A stretch of 64,000 nucleotides of DNA from Gloeocapsa sp. PCC 7428 (GCF_000317555.1 NC_019745.1:2480001-2544000), one strand, 5' to 3'. Shown: positions 43,416 through 53,441, counted from the stretch's first letter. The notes: a model not told the origin generated them from the letters alone. Translations and numbers: made by a program.

Positions 43416-44972
43416 TCAACTCTGACCTTTGCTATAGTCGCTACCAGAACCATACTTCCACGCATCAATCAATCTTTGACAGTAGTACCTCGGCACAGCA
43501 GGTAAATTTTTGCTCCACACCTGTAGCGCGGTTAATTGAGCTAAACCAGAATAAACACCTAAACTCAAAAAATGGAACATCCAAGTCAATAAGTGATTTA
43601 ATCCCACCTGGGGAATGATTTTAGCAACTAATACGGGATGCATAAATCCTGTTCTTAGCAGTGTTTTTGTTAACGCCGGAAATTGTACAACATCTTGCAG
43701 AAATGGTTTTAATACCGAATCTCCTAACAGATTCATTTCTTGAAATACGGCTGACAAGAGTTGATTGATTTGATCGGGTGCAACTTTTTGATTGATACCT
43801 ACACTCATTGCTTTTTGAAATAGCCAGGTGACACTAATATTGGGTTGATAAGGTTGTAGTAGTGCTAAAGCTTGTACGGAAAGAGAATCGCAACTCAGCG
43901 CTTCATGAATACCAAAAGTTAAACGCTTGAGATGACGGATCGTGGCTCCAAAACCACCAAAGCTAACAGGAGACTGACTACTACTACTATCGCCAATCGG
44001 TAAAATGCGATTCCAAGGTAGACGTAAAGGGCTTTGTTGATAAGAAGGAAAAAAGCCAAACAATGCTCGTTGCAGTTGTAACTGACTTAACGCGACATTC
44101 TGATACTCTGGCATTAAGCGCAGATAATTCTCAAACAAATCTTCTAAAGTAGGGCGCTGCGGGTGTGCATCCATGTATGTAAACAAATACGTTGTTCGCC
44201 CGTCGCGTGCGGGAAACGCTTCCCAAAAGTACTGACATTGGTTTTGTAGCGGGGTAAAAGAGACGAGTAAGTCTCCACTATCATTCTCAGGAAAGCCAGT
44301 CGCACAACTTCCCACGACTAAGCAAATTCCATCCGGTTTTTTTCCTTGTCGGGCTTGCTGAACAATAGGAGAAGCGTACCCCATAGCATCAAGTAGCAAA
44401 CGCGTGTTGAGTGGCGCGTCTCCTGTCTTGACAGCGACACCATTAGGATGCACCGTAGCGCTGATAAAGGGCGTGTTCTCGAACAATTTACCGCCAGCTG
44501 CGAGAAACTTTGATTTAAGCGTTTCTAATAAATAAACTGGATCGACACCAATATTCAAAACATCGCGTACCCATACTTCGACACTATTGTGGAAGCTAAC
44601 GCGGGCGGGATTGTATTCGGTAGCGATCGCTTGTTCTAACTCAGCTTCAGTGAGTACGTTAAGTTCTAAAAAAACTTCCAACTCTTGGCGCGAGATATTC
44701 CACTCTTGATCTCTACCGCGCAAAATTCCTCGTTCAACAAGTGCGACGCGCCATCCTAATTGTGCTAAAGTACAGCCCATTAGAATCCCTAGTGTTCCAC
44801 CACAGATAACCACATCCCAATCAACCGTTTCTAAAGCTTCCCGATCTTGGTGAATCACTAGGGGTACGGGATTGTTACCTTCTCTGATTGATGCTAAAAG
44901 GCGATCGCTACGACGTAAACTGTTGAGGATGTCGCCAGGCAATTGAGAGAGAATTTCTTCGGTAAGACTCAT
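43416..44972 (-). CDS. cruP: CruP, lycopene cyclase-like FAD-dependent protein
   Basis: 518 aa flavoprotein. The dinucleotide-binding motif appears as V-D-W-D-V-V-I-C-G-G-T-L-G-I-L-M-G with V-A-L-V-E-R-G at the end of the second strand. The stretches G-R-D-Q-E-W-N-I-S-R-Q-E-L and K-P-D-G-I-C-L-V-V-G-S-C are shared with plant and cyanobacterial CruP, the paralogue of lycopene cyclase CruA. CruP has been linked to lowering carotenoid epoxides and oxidative damage rather than to proven cyclase activity. The C-terminus has short hydrophobic segments consistent with membrane association. It lies 18 bp downstream of the KAS-like gene on the same strand, so they are probably co-transcribed. Confidence 0.88.
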   Translation of the reverse strand: MSLTEEILSQLPGDILNSLRRSDRLLASIREGNNPVPLVIHQDREALETVDWDVVICGGTLGILMGCTLAQLGWRVALVERGILRGRDQEWNISRQELEVFLELNVLTEAELEQAIATEYNPARVSFHNSVEVWVRDVLNIGVDPVYLLETLKSKFLAAGGKLFENTPFISATVHPNGVAVKTGDAPLNTRLLLDAMGYASPIVQQARQGKKPDGICLVVGSCATGFPENDSGDLLVSFTPLQNQCQYFWEAFPARDGRTTYLFTYMDAHPQRPTLEDLFENYLRLMPEYQNVALSQLQLQRALFGFFPSYQQSPLRLPWNRILPIGDSSSSQSPVSFGGFGATIRHLKRLTFGIHEALSCDSLSVQALALLQPYQPNISVTWLFQKAMSVGINQKVAPDQINQLLSAVFQEMNLLGDSVLKPFLQDVVQFPALTKTLLRTGFMHPVLVAKIIPQVGLNHLLTWMFHFLSLGVYSGLAQLTALQVWSKNLPAVPRYYCQRLIDAWKYGSGSDYSKGQS

Positions 44973-44990
44973 TGTGGAACATTGAGGATT

Positions 44991-46133
44991 TCATTCGTCA
45001 AATTTTCTCAATGCTACTACAGCATTTTGTCCGCCAAAACCGAAACTAAAACAAAGAACCGAATGAACCTCACCTCGGCGTGGTGTGGTAACGAAGTCTA
45101 AATCAAACGCTGGTGTTTGCAATCCGACACACGGGGGTAATAATTGATCGCGTAATGCCATTAAGCAAAAAGCAGTACCCAAAGCACCAGAAGCACCTAA
45201 AGTATGTCCTGTGGCTCCTTTAGTGGAACTGACAGCAACGCCGTGCGGAAACAACATTTGTAGTATATTTGCTTCGTTTTGATCGTTGAGCTTAGTTGCT
45301 GTACCGTGCGCGTGGATATAGTCGATATCTGTTGACAATAATTTACTACGTTCCAAACATTGCTTGACTGCTGCGATCGCACTTCGACTTTGAGGTTCGG
45401 GTGTATTTGCATGATACGCATCACACGTCAAACCACAGCCGAGGATTTGCCCGTAGATTTTTGCCTGACGTTCCTTTGCTTGCTTGGCGGTTTCTAAAAC
45501 AAACACCGCCGCACCTTCTCCTAACGCAAGTCCTTCGCGATCGCGATCAAAAGGATAAGCCCCAGTTTGTGCCAATGCCCCCATTTGCTGAAAACCAGCT
45601 AATGTCAGTGGTGTAATTGGTGCTTCGACTGCACCGGCGATCGCGCTTTGACATTGCCCTGTTTGAATCAGTTCATAAGCCTGCGCAATTGTCCAGATTC
45701 CTGTTGCACACGCTGCCATCGGCGCTAAAACTGAATTCTTTGCGCCAATTTGACGTGCAGCTGCGATCGCTGGTGCGTGTGGTAATTTGTCCAACCATCT
45801 TTCTAGAGCTATTTCTGGTACGTCAAAATATATCTGTCGTGCCAAGTCTTCCCACGCCGCTTGATGACTGCGACTTGAGCCGATAACCACGCCACATTCG
45901 GGTAGTGGCAACTTTAATCCTGCATCTTTAATCGCTGATGCGATCGCCAGCCAAGCAAGATCTTCTAACTCAGCTGGCTGCTGTGCGATCAGTGCTAACG
46001 GTCGTGGGTTGAGTTCCGCAAACGGCTGCTGTACGCGAATTCCAGATTGACCAACTAGTAAATTTTGCCAACTCGTCTCTAGGTTTGTACCTAAAGACGA
46101 GATTAAGCCAATACCAGTAACAACAACATCCAC
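44991..46133 (-). CDS. Beta-ketoacyl-ACP synthase II-like protein
   Basis: 380 aa thiolase-fold condensing enzyme, somewhat shorter than FabF (~415). The Cys-His-His triad is intact: C142 in M-A-A-C-A-T-G, His in H-A-H-G-T-A-T-K-L-N-D and His in G-A-T-G-H-T-L-G-A-S-G. N-terminal V-V-T-G-I-G-L-I-S-S-L-G and C-terminal F-S-F-G-F-G-G-Q-N-A are standard. It may be a second, specialised KAS rather than the housekeeping FabF, because it is not next to acpP and it is paired with cruP. Whether it acts in fatty acid, lipid-tail or secondary product synthesis cannot be told. Confidence 0.85.
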   Translation of the reverse strand: MDVVVTGIGLISSLGTNLETSWQNLLVGQSGIRVQQPFAELNPRPLALIAQQPAELEDLAWLAIASAIKDAGLKLPLPECGVVIGSSRSHQAAWEDLARQIYFDVPEIALERWLDKLPHAPAIAAARQIGAKNSVLAPMAACATGIWTIAQAYELIQTGQCQSAIAGAVEAPITPLTLAGFQQMGALAQTGAYPFDRDREGLALGEGAAVFVLETAKQAKERQAKIYGQILGCGLTCDAYHANTPEPQSRSAIAAVKQCLERSKLLSTDIDYIHAHGTATKLNDQNEANILQMLFPHGVAVSSTKGATGHTLGASGALGTAFCLMALRDQLLPPCVGLQTPAFDLDFVTTPRRGEVHSVLCFSFGFGGQNAVVALRKFDE

Positions 46134-46213
46134 AATTCAGGGGTGAGGAGTGAGCAATGAGTAAAAAATTCTATTAATTTTAAACTCAAAATTCAACACT
46201 CCTTAGCTCCTTT

Positions 46214-46972
46214 CTATTGCCCACCTCGTAAGTTTTCGGCTCCCTGGGTTACTTGAGCCGATTCGATGCGATCGCCTTGCTGAATTTGATCGACGACATC
46301 CATACCATCGGTGACATAACCAAAAACTGCATAGCTACCGTCTAAAAACGCCAAATCGGCTAAAGCAAAGTAGAACTGTGACGAGGCAGAATCTGGCTGC
46401 TGCGATCGCGCCATTGCCACTGCACCACGAGTATGACGTAGTTGTGGCGGTGTTGAAATACCAGCTTTTTCTAAGGTTTGACTATAAACTGGTTCAGCAG
46501 CACCTTGTGGTTTGATTTCTAAAGGAATAAAGCGCTCGCTTCCCGTGTTCGGATCGACAAACCCACCAGTACCTAAGCGCTGTGGTGGAAAGTTCGGGTT
46601 TCTACTTTGCGGGTCGCCACCTTGAACAACAAAAGGTTCCGGCTGTCGGACAACGCGATGGAAAACTAATCCGTCATAAACGCCGCGCTGCACAAGGTCA
46701 ACAAAATTGCCTGCGGTGACTGGGGCATTTGTGCCATCGACTTCAATCGTAATCGGCGAGCCATTAACCGTCATCACAACGGTGGCAGTTCCTTCTAAAA
46801 CAGGTGATTTCATTTGTGGACTACTCGTTTGAGTAGTAGGTGTAGTAGGCGATGTTGTCTGCGTTGCTGGAGAAGTTGGCGAAGATACAGAAGCTTGATC
46901 AGGTGTGCATCCGCCTAACATCAACCCACCAATCAGCAACACAGCAAACAACAACTGAATTTTTCGATGCAT
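46214..46972 (-). CDS. Cyclophilin-type peptidyl-prolyl isomerase lipoprotein
   Basis: 252 aa from ATG at 46972; the frame continues to a GTG at 46984. A signal peptide ends in the lipobox L-M-L-G-G-C, so the mature protein is predicted to be lipid-anchored outside the plasma membrane. A ~40-residue Thr/Ser/Pro/Gln linker follows, then a cyclophilin domain with [23 protein letters not shown] and S-S-Q-F-Y-F-A-L. It catalyses cis-trans isomerisation of prolyl bonds, likely helping periplasmic or lumenal protein folding. ycf4 lies upstream on the same strand. Confidence 0.92.
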   Translation of the reverse strand: MHRKIQLLFAVLLIGGLMLGGCTPDQASVSSPTSPATQTTSPTTPTTQTSSPQMKSPVLEGTATVVMTVNGSPITIEVDGTNAPVTAGNFVDLVQRGVYDGLVFHRVVRQPEPFVVQGGDPQSRNPNFPPQRLGTGGFVDPNTGSERFIPLEIKPQGAAEPVYSQTLEKAGISTPPQLRHTRGAVAMARSQQPDSASSQFYFALADLAFLDGSYAVFGYVTDGMDVVDQIQQGDRIESAQVTQGAENLRGGQ

Positions 46973-47020
46973 TATGTTACTCACTCAACCTGAGTGTTTC
47001 ATCATCATTGCAAAATCTGA

Positions 47021-47614
47021 TTATAAACCTTCAAGTGGCACGCCTAAAAACTGAGCAAGTTGTGCACCGTCGGTTTCCAGCTTTTGTAACGACAGTGGCT
47101 GCCCTACACGGGTAAGTGGGACGTTTCTCCGACCTTTCACCCGCAAATACAAAGCCCGACGCGGGTTCAAACCTTCTTTGACTTCTACCCGTACCGCTTG
47201 CACATCTTGTGTTGGAAAATCGATTTCAATTCGTCGATTTTTCCCCCAAAATCCCCAGCGAAAGATGCGGACTTTGCCTGTTTCTTTGTTGAATTCGTTG
47301 TAACCGCCCCCTACATCTAAGATGACGACAACCCAAAGATACAGTGCTAACAGCAAGCCCGCAGCACCATAAAAAGTCATCGCCAAACCCTGAGGAACAA
47401 ACGTAATTTCATTAGGTGTAGCAAACGGAAGTAAGTTGATTTTGAAATAACTCGACAGTCCAGCAAGCAAAAACCCAGTTGCGCCCAACGAGACAACTGT
47501 TGCCCACCAGTAGTTACTAAAACGCCTTGAGCCTAAAATTTTCTGATGAAGAACCTGAGAAGCAGAGTTATCTTGTGCAAAGTCACCCGTATTCTTGGTT
47601 GATGATAAAGTCAT
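47021..47614 (-). CDS. ycf4: Photosystem I assembly protein Ycf4
   Basis: 197 aa, slightly longer than the typical ~185 because of a short Ser/Asn-rich N-terminus. Two membrane helices (W-A-T-V-V-S-L-G-A-T-G-F-L-L-A-G-L and F-Y-G-A-A-G-L-L-L-A-L-Y-L-W) sit in a thylakoid location. Conserved Ycf4 motifs are G-S-R-R-F-S-N-Y-W-W-A, F-V-P-Q-G-L-A-M-T-F-Y-G, N-K-E-T-G-K-V-R-I-F-R-W-G-F-W-G-K-N-R and the C-terminal A-Q-L-A-Q-F-L-G-V-P-L-E-G. It aids photosystem I assembly. It is divergent from psbD, with a ~385-bp shared upstream region, placing genes for both photosystems together. Confidence 0.96.
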   Translation of the reverse strand: MTLSSTKNTGDFAQDNSASQVLHQKILGSRRFSNYWWATVVSLGATGFLLAGLSSYFKINLLPFATPNEITFVPQGLAMTFYGAAGLLLALYLWVVVILDVGGGYNEFNKETGKVRIFRWGFWGKNRRIEIDFPTQDVQAVRVEVKEGLNPRRALYLRVKGRRNVPLTRVGQPLSLQKLETDGAQLAQFLGVPLEGL

Positions 47615-47998
47615 TAATCTACCCTGCTGATTCTAAAACTTTAAAAAACGTTAAGCTGTTAGATTTTGCCAAATTGCCTACATTCCTGAGAAAACTTGTG
47701 TCAAATTGTAAAATTTCTGATATCTATTATATTAAGAAGCTAATGCTAAAACCATAATCCCATATAGCTGGACTGGTTACAGAGCGTGAATAATGTGATA
47801 AGTTAAGAAAGATTAAAAACCATAGACTGGATAACCAGAAAGTGGTAGGGCAATTTGACAGACCCTTGAGGAAACAGCAAACTTTGGTTTGTAGGTATTT
47901 TCTCATAAATTTTCGCTACTTGGCGTAGTGAAGAGTGTCAAAAATTTAATTCCTCAAATGAGTTGCAATTTTTAGTAAACCGCGAGGATTATAGTTCA
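47615..47998. other. Divergent ycf4/psbD regulatory region
   Basis: About 385 bp containing the promoters of both genes and probably a psbD 5' leader. A TTGACA at 47855-47860 points toward psbD, but the sequence 17 bp downstream (CAAACT) is a poor -10, so it is not called as a promoter. A small CTGG-ATAA-CCAG hairpin lies near 47827-47838. GAGG at 47984-47987, 11 nt before the psbD ATG, is the likely ribosome binding site. Confidence 0.5.
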
Positions 47999-49054
47999 AT
48001 GACAATAGCAGTAGGACAGGCAACGAGTCGAGGATGGTTCGACGTCGTTGATGACTGGCTAAAACGAGATAGATTCGTATTCATCGGGTGGTCAGGAATA
48101 TTACTATTTCCCTGCGCGTACATGGCGTTAGGGGGATGGCTAACCGGAACAACGTTTGTAACATCGTGGTACACGCACGGGATAGCGTCATCGTACTTAG
48201 AGGGATGCAACTTCTTAACGGTGGCAGTATCAACACCAGCAAACAGCATGGGACACTCATTGCTGTTCTTGTGGGGGCCAGAAGCGCAGTGGGACTTCAC
48301 ACGTTGGTGTCAAATGGGCGGATTATGGACATTCGTAGCATTACACGGCGCGTTTGCACTAATCGGGTTCATGCTACGGCAATTTGAGATAGCGCGGCTG
48401 GTGGGAGTACGTCCGTACAACGCATTAGCATTCAGCGCACCGATCGCAGTATTCGTCAGCGTATTCTTGATGTACCCGTTGGGACAATCAGGATGGTTTT
48501 TTGCGCCCAGCTTTGGCGTGGCAGCGATCTTCCGCTTCTTGCTATTCTTCCAAGGATTCCACAACTGGACACTCAACCCCTTCCACATGATGGGAGTGGC
48601 GGGTGTACTCGGTGGCGCGCTGTTGTGCGCGATTCACGGTGCAACAGTAGAAAACACGCTATTTGAAGACGGCGACAAAGCAAACACATTCCGCGCGTTC
48701 AACCCAACACAAGCGGAAGAAACGTACAGCATGGTGACGGCGAACCGCTTCTGGTCGCAGATTTTTGGCATTGCGTTTTCCAACAAGCGCTGGTTGCACT
48801 TTTTCATGTTGTTTGTGCCCGTGACTGGCTTGTGGATGAGTGCAGTCGGCGTTGTCGGCTTAGCGCTGAACTTGCGCGCGTATGACTTCGTGTCGCAAGA
48901 GTTACGTGCGGCAGAAGACCCCGAGTTCGAGACATTCTACACGAAAAACATTCTGCTCAACGAAGGTATTCGGGCTTGGATGGCTCCCCAAGACCAGCCT
49001 CACGAGCATTTCCAATTCCCTGAGGAGGTACTACCCCGTGGAAACGCCTTATAA
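47999..49054 (+). CDS. psbD: Photosystem II D2 protein
   Basis: 351 aa from ATG at 47999 (M-T-I-A-V-G-Q-A); a 12-residue upstream extension is not D2-like. D2 pairs with D1 to form the photosystem II reaction centre and binds P680 chlorophyll, pheophytin, Q-A and the non-haem iron. Five membrane helices are visible, with conserved [35 protein letters not shown] and the Q-A region [15 protein letters not shown]. The 3' end overlaps psbC by 17 bp, the classic psbDC dicistron. Codon choice in the first half (many CGC/ACG/GTA) differs a little from the psbC part. Confidence 0.98.
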   Translation: MTIAVGQATSRGWFDVVDDWLKRDRFVFIGWSGILLFPCAYMALGGWLTGTTFVTSWYTHGIASSYLEGCNFLTVAVSTPANSMGHSLLFLWGPEAQWDFTRWCQMGGLWTFVALHGAFALIGFMLRQFEIARLVGVRPYNALAFSAPIAVFVSVFLMYPLGQSGWFFAPSFGVAAIFRFLLFFQGFHNWTLNPFHMMGVAGVLGGALLCAIHGATVENTLFEDGDKANTFRAFNPTQAEETYSMVTANRFWSQIFGIAFSNKRWLHFFMLFVPVTGLWMSAVGVVGLALNLRAYDFVSQELRAAEDPEFETFYTKNILLNEGIRAWMAPQDQPHEHFQFPEEVLPRGNAL

Positions 49055-50438
49055 TGCCTCTTTTAATCGCGATTTAATAATGGGCGGCGGTCGCGACCAA
49101 GAATCGACCGGTTTCGCCTGGTGGGCAGGTAATGCCCGTTTAATTAACCTATCTGGTAAGTTGCTGGGTGCTCACGTCGCCCATTCTGGATTGATTGTCT
49201 TCTGGGCTGGCGCGATGACTTTGTTTGAAGTCGCGCACTTCATTCCAGAAAAGCCAATGTATGAGCAAGGACTCATCTTGCTACCTCACCTTGCTGCACA
49301 AGGTTGGGGCGTGGGTCCTGGTGGCGAAGTTATTAACACATTCCCTTATTTTGTAGTTGGTGTACTCCACCTCATTTCTTCAGCTGTTCTTGGATTTGGT
49401 GGCATCTACCACGCAATTCGCGGTCCAGAAACCTTAGAAGAATACTCTTCTTTCTTTGGTTACGACTGGAAAGATAAGAACAAGATGACCAGCATTATTG
49501 GTTTCCACCTCATTATTCTCGGATGCGGTGCGCTACTGCTGGTAATTAAAGCAATGTTTGTCGGTGGTCTTTATGACACCTGGGCACCTGGCGGCGGTGA
49601 CGTGCGCGTGATCTCTAACCCAACGCTAAACCCAGCGGTGATCTTTGGCTACGTGCTCAAATCTCCGTTTGGTGGTGAAGGCTCAATTGTCAGTGTAGAT
49701 AACCTAGAAGATGTTGTTGGCGGTCACATTTGGGTCGCGCTGCTGCTGATTTCTGGCGGTATTTTCCACATTCTGACTAAGCCTTTTGCTTGGGCGCGTC
49801 GCGCTTTCATCTGGTCAGGAGAAGCTTACCTATCTTACAGCTTAGGTGCTTTATCCTTGATGGCGTTTATTGCCACTTGTTTTGTTTGGTTTAACAACAC
49901 TGTTTATCCCAGCGAATTTTACGGTCCTACAGGTCCCGAAGCATCGCAAGCTCAAGCATTGACCTTCTTGATTCGCGACCAGCGCTTAGGTGCTAACGTC
50001 GGTTCCGCGCAAGGTCCTACAGGTTTGGGTAAATACTTGATGCGCTCTCCCACGGGTGAAATCATCTTCGGTGGTGAAACAATGCGCTTCTGGGATGTCC
50101 GCGCGCCTTGGTTAGAGCCGCTACGCGGTCCTAATGGTCTTGATTTAGACAAAATCAAGAACGACATTCAGCCATGGCAAGCTCGTCGTGCTGCTGAGTA
50201 CATGACACACGCACCTCTAGGTTCAATCAACTCTGTAGGTGGTGTAGCAACCGAGATTAACTCGTTCAACTACGTATCTCCACGTTCTTGGCTAGCTGCT
50301 TTCCACTTTATTATGTTCTTCTTCTTCCTCGTGGGTCACTTGTGGCACGCAGGTCGCGCAAGAGCAGCAGTAGCTGGTTTTGAAAAAGGTATTAACCGCG
50401 AGAACGAGCCAGTAATGGCGATGGGAGATCTTGACTAA
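49038..50438 (+). CDS. psbC: Photosystem II CP43 chlorophyll protein
   Basis: 466 aa, starting at GTG 49038 ([12 protein letters not shown]), inside the end of psbD. GAGGAGG at 49022-49028 precedes it by about 9 nt. This GTG start with overlap is the established arrangement in cyanobacteria and many plastids. CP43 is the inner antenna of photosystem II with six membrane helices and many chlorophyll-ligating His; the large lumenal loop contains the G-G-E-T-M-R-F-W-D motif, whose Glu and Arg contact the Mn4CaO5 cluster. The open frame extends upstream to 48882, but that part only overlaps psbD and is not CP43-like. A strong terminator follows. Confidence 0.98.
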   Translation: METPYNASFNRDLIMGGGRDQESTGFAWWAGNARLINLSGKLLGAHVAHSGLIVFWAGAMTLFEVAHFIPEKPMYEQGLILLPHLAAQGWGVGPGGEVINTFPYFVVGVLHLISSAVLGFGGIYHAIRGPETLEEYSSFFGYDWKDKNKMTSIIGFHLIILGCGALLLVIKAMFVGGLYDTWAPGGGDVRVISNPTLNPAVIFGYVLKSPFGGEGSIVSVDNLEDVVGGHIWVALLLISGGIFHILTKPFAWARRAFIWSGEAYLSYSLGALSLMAFIATCFVWFNNTVYPSEFYGPTGPEASQAQALTFLIRDQRLGANVGSAQGPTGLGKYLMRSPTGEIIFGGETMRFWDVRAPWLEPLRGPNGLDLDKIKNDIQPWQARRAAEYMTHAPLGSINSVGGVATEINSFNYVSPRSWLAAFHFIMFFFFLVGHLWHAGRARAAVAGFEKGINRENEPVMAMGDLD

Positions 50439-50490
50439 GCAACAAACATATTTTGCTTTTGTCAATGCTCATAGTTAGTGAATAATATTC

Positions 50491-50523
50491 TGGCTCCTGT
50501 ACAAACACAGGAGCTATTTTTTT
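50491..50523 (+). terminator. Rho-independent terminator of psbDC
   Basis: An 8-bp stem GCTCCTGT (50493-50500) / ACAGGAGC (50507-50514) with a 6-base loop is followed after one A/T pair by seven T residues. It lies ~55 bp after the psbC stop. It is the clearest terminator in the window. Confidence 0.92.
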
Positions 50524-50676
50524 GAAAGTTCGATGAGAAAAGCTTTTCTTAATTTCAACACAACGATGTAAACAAAATGTCTATATTGACTAATTGCAAA
50601 AGTTTTTCATGCTAATCTATGACACAATTTGACTTAGCCGACATCGGATAGACATCTTATGTCATAAGTAATAGTT

Positions 50677-50862
50677 ATGAACGACTTTGAATCTTTAGAG
50701 GCTTTGCGATGGACACCTGAAGCTAAAGCCAAGCTAAAAAACATTCCTTTTTTTGCGCGAACTCAAGCTAAAGCACGAATTGAGCAATTAGCGCGTGCCG
50801 CAGGGCAAGAAGTTGTCACAGTAGAGTTAGTTGAACAGGCAAGAGTAGAGTTTGGTCAGTAA
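50677..50862 (+). CDS. Stand-alone PCP_red domain microprotein
   Basis: 61 aa. The pattern [31 protein letters not shown], then T-V-E-L-V-E-Q-A-R, matches the small helical domain at the C-terminus of light-independent protochlorophyllide reductase subunit B (ChlB; PCP_red domain), here without the reductase. In ChlB this domain helps cover the substrate. As a separate protein it may regulate or assist chlorophyll biosynthesis enzymes, but no function is known to me. It is monocistronic, 238 bp after psbC, with no obvious Shine-Dalgarno. Confidence 0.8.
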   Translation: MNDFESLEALRWTPEAKAKLKNIPFFARTQAKARIEQLARAAGQEVVTVELVEQARVEFGQ

Positions 50863-51034
50863 CCGCTTCTGGAAATCTTAATAGCAAGATGAAAACAGCT
50901 TAAAGCGAATTTAGTTGTTTGTTAATGAGTTGCTAGCACACCCTTAACGCTTCATGAGTAGGGTGTAATTGACTTCAACTACCTGTCATGACGCAGGCAT
51001 TTCTTTGAGATGATGCTTGTCGCGTGCAAACAAT

Positions 51035-52738
51035 ATGAAAATATACCAAAAGCGGATTCTAAATGCCCGTTTTTACTGCGGTTTTAGCGTTATTGGGTTA
51101 GCAATATCTTTACCAGCACCTGCGTTAGCAAATGCGTGTCGAGAACCGAGTGCTATTCAGCACAATATAGCAAATTCAACAATCCAGCTTGCAAGTTGGG
51201 TAGATGCGCCACAAACTTTGATTCCAAAACTTGTACAAGATCTTGGACCTTGGCTTGCAGCTTACTTGAATCCCCCTCCCATACCAAACCTGCACGTCAG
51301 AGCAAAGCAGGCAAGAGTACCAATCATGATGTATCACGATATTTTGCCACAAAAACAAGTCTTCTTTGACGTTACACCGCAGGAATTTGCAACGCACCTC
51401 GAATTAATGCGATCGCACCAACTCACTCCCATTAGTTTGGCGCAATTAGTTACTCATCTTCGTACAGGAATACCACTACCAAAAAAGCCAATTTTGTTAA
51501 CATTTGATGATGGTTACAGCGGTCATTATCAATACGTCTATCCCTTACTTAAAAAGTACGGCTATCCGGCTACTTTTTCAATTTATACATCTAATATTGG
51601 TAAAAATACAGGAAGACCACACGTTAGCTGGGAACAATTGCGGCAAATGGCGGCTGATCCTTTAGTCACGATCGCGGCTCACAGTGTAACGCATCCCGCC
51701 GATTTAAGAGATTTATCAGAAGCTCAATTGCGATTTGAAATTACTGAGTCAAAACGAATTCTAGAAACTCAGCTAGGGATGAGTATTGATTACTTTACAT
51801 ATCCGGTAGGGAAATATAATTCGCGAGTGACGCGCGTTGTGGAGCAAGCAGGGTATAAAGCCGCATTAACAATGGATGATTCGGCGGATCGCTTTGCGGG
51901 GCAATCTGAAAATCTTTTGGCGATCGCTCGTATCGGACAATCACGCTTAAAGCACGCGATCGCTGGTGCGTGGGGAGGTCCTCAATTACCTGCTTGGGGT
52001 GTAAAATTTGACTTTACGACGGATATTTCTGTTCAAACAACTACGATTGACTCTTCGCGACTCATCCTGATCGCTGGTGGTAAACCAATCACAATTCACG
52101 CCAAAAGCCGCTATCAAGTTCCACAAATTCTTGCAGGGAGTCCGGCGATCGCTGCTGTCGATGGCGGTTTCTTTTCGCTCAAATCCCTCGATTCTAATGT
52201 CATGATTGGACCTGTATTAAGTCACAGTGGCAAATTCGTTCCTGGAAACAATAGCGAAAATCGCAAGCTGAGCGGACGCCCTTTAGTACTTATCAATTCT
52301 CAAGCCGTTAAATTTGTTGCTTTTAACTCTCAACAGCACAACACGCTAGCCGGATTAAACGCCGCATTACCAAACGTCACCGATAGCTTTGTCGCAGCAG
52401 CATGGCTAGTCAAAGACAGTCAACCACAACCTGCAAGTACCTTTGGCAGTTTATTTGATTTTGATGCGGCTCGCCATCGAGCTTTTTGGGGTATCAATCA
52501 AGTAGGACAACCAACAATTGGGGTTTCTACAAAACTGATAGATTCAGTATCGCTAGGAATTACACTTGCTCAAGCTGGATTACGCGACGCCGTGATGCTC
52601 GACTCTGGCGCAAGTACTTCACTTGCTTACAAAGGAGAATCACTTGTCGGCTATACACCCCGCCCTGTACCTCATGTTGTGGCTTTAATTCCTCCACAGA
52701 CAATGACTCAAAGCGATTGCGTTATGGCATCTAGGTAA
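51035..52738 (+). CDS. Secreted polysaccharide deacetylase fused to phosphodiester glycosidase domain
   Basis: 567 aa from ATG at 51035; a TTG six codons upstream is possible. A signal peptide (F-S-V-I-G-L-A-I-S-L-P-A-P-A-L-A) directs export. Residues ~95-300 are a NodB/CE4 deacetylase: M-M-Y-H-D-I, the catalytic/metal T-F-D-D-G-Y at ~156 and the metal His pair in A-A-H-S-V-T-H-P at ~214. Residues ~332-560 match the phosphodiester glycosidase (NAGPA, DUF2233) domain: A-A-V-D-G-G-F-F, S-G-R-P-L-V-L, M-L-D-S-G-A-S-T-S-L. Together they suggest remodelling of an extracellular polysaccharide or a phosphodiester-linked sugar. It is a monocistronic plus-strand gene. Substrate unknown. Confidence 0.88.
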   Translation: MKIYQKRILNARFYCGFSVIGLAISLPAPALANACREPSAIQHNIANSTIQLASWVDAPQTLIPKLVQDLGPWLAAYLNPPPIPNLHVRAKQARVPIMMYHDILPQKQVFFDVTPQEFATHLELMRSHQLTPISLAQLVTHLRTGIPLPKKPILLTFDDGYSGHYQYVYPLLKKYGYPATFSIYTSNIGKNTGRPHVSWEQLRQMAADPLVTIAAHSVTHPADLRDLSEAQLRFEITESKRILETQLGMSIDYFTYPVGKYNSRVTRVVEQAGYKAALTMDDSADRFAGQSENLLAIARIGQSRLKHAIAGAWGGPQLPAWGVKFDFTTDISVQTTTIDSSRLILIAGGKPITIHAKSRYQVPQILAGSPAIAAVDGGFFSLKSLDSNVMIGPVLSHSGKFVPGNNSENRKLSGRPLVLINSQAVKFVAFNSQQHNTLAGLNAALPNVTDSFVAAAWLVKDSQPQPASTFGSLFDFDAARHRAFWGINQVGQPTIGVSTKLIDSVSLGITLAQAGLRDAVMLDSGASTSLAYKGESLVGYTPRPVPHVVALIPPQTMTQSDCVMASR

Positions 52739-52766
52739 GCAGAGGAGAAGAATATAATAACAAATT

Positions 52767-53441
52767 TTAAACTGTGCCCCAACCTGGTGGTGGTAAGGCA
52801 ACTTGATCGTCTGGCTTCGATTGCGAAACGCGCTGCATACTGGCTGATAGCCAAATAAACATCTCTTGAAAATTAAGTCCTTTTAACTTCAGTGGCGATC
52901 GCACGACAATCTGGCTAAGGCGATCCATATTAGCACCCTCGACACCCACCGCAAAAAAGGCAACGCGCTTGCTGTTTTCATCATCTCTAATTCGCTGCGC
53001 TGCTTGCTCTACAAGACTTTCCAACTCGCCTTGTGGTTCGCCATCCGTAATCAAGAATACCCACGGACGATAGTAAGCAATACCGTTGTTGCGATATTCA
53101 GTTTTGCGCGCTTGAATTAAATCTAACCCTTGATGAATTGCTGCACCCATATGAGTCAAACCATGCGCGACAAGTGTCGGTGGCTCAAACTGATCGGCGG
53201 TAACGAACTCTTGAACGACTTTTACCTCAAAGTTGAAAGAAATAATCGCTACTTCAACTCGTTTTTTAGCAAGGCTGTCGCGATTCAACTCATCCCTAAA
53301 TACTTTTAATCCTTCGTTGAGTGCTTCAATTGCTTCCCCCTGCATCGAACCAGATGTGTCAAGAAGAAGAACACATGGACACCGTGGTTCTGGGTTCTCG
53401 GCGAATTCTACAGCATCTTCAAGTTTCAAAATTTCTGGCAT
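52767..53441 (-). CDS. VWA-domain protein (TerF/YegL-like)
   Basis: 224 aa composed of one von Willebrand factor A domain. The MIDAS metal site is complete: D-T-S-G-S-M-Q-G at ~28-35, Thr in H-G-L-T-H-M-G-A-A-I near 95, and Asp in L-I-T-D-G-E-P near 132. The N-terminus has a Pro/Cys-containing E-P-R-C-P-C-V-L-L-L-D, typical of the YegL/TerF-like cytoplasmic group rather than adhesins. Partners of such proteins in tellurite-resistance-type clusters are kinases and phosphatases, none of which is nearby. The SNF2/SWIM pair is 0.7 kb upstream on the same strand. Confidence 0.88.
   Translation of the reverse strand: MPEILKLEDAVEFAENPEPRCPCVLLLDTSGSMQGEAIEALNEGLKVFRDELNRDSLAKKRVEVAIISFNFEVKVVQEFVTADQFEPPTLVAHGLTHMGAAIHQGLDLIQARKTEYRNNGIAYYRPWVFLITDGEPQGELESLVEQAAQRIRDDENSKRVAFFAVGVEGANMDRLSQIVVRSPLKLKGLNFQEMFIWLSASMQRVSQSKPDDQVALPPPGWGTV

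Noticed and set aside
47855-47883. TTGACA-based promoter for psbD
   Set aside because: The -35 match is perfect but the hexamer at 17-18 bp spacing is CAAACT/AAACTT, too far from TATAAT to call without a mapped transcription start.
48882-49037. N-terminal extension of psbC inside psbD
   Set aside because: The frame is open but the translated residues are not CP43-like; the GTG at 49038 with GAGGAGG upstream is the known psbC start.
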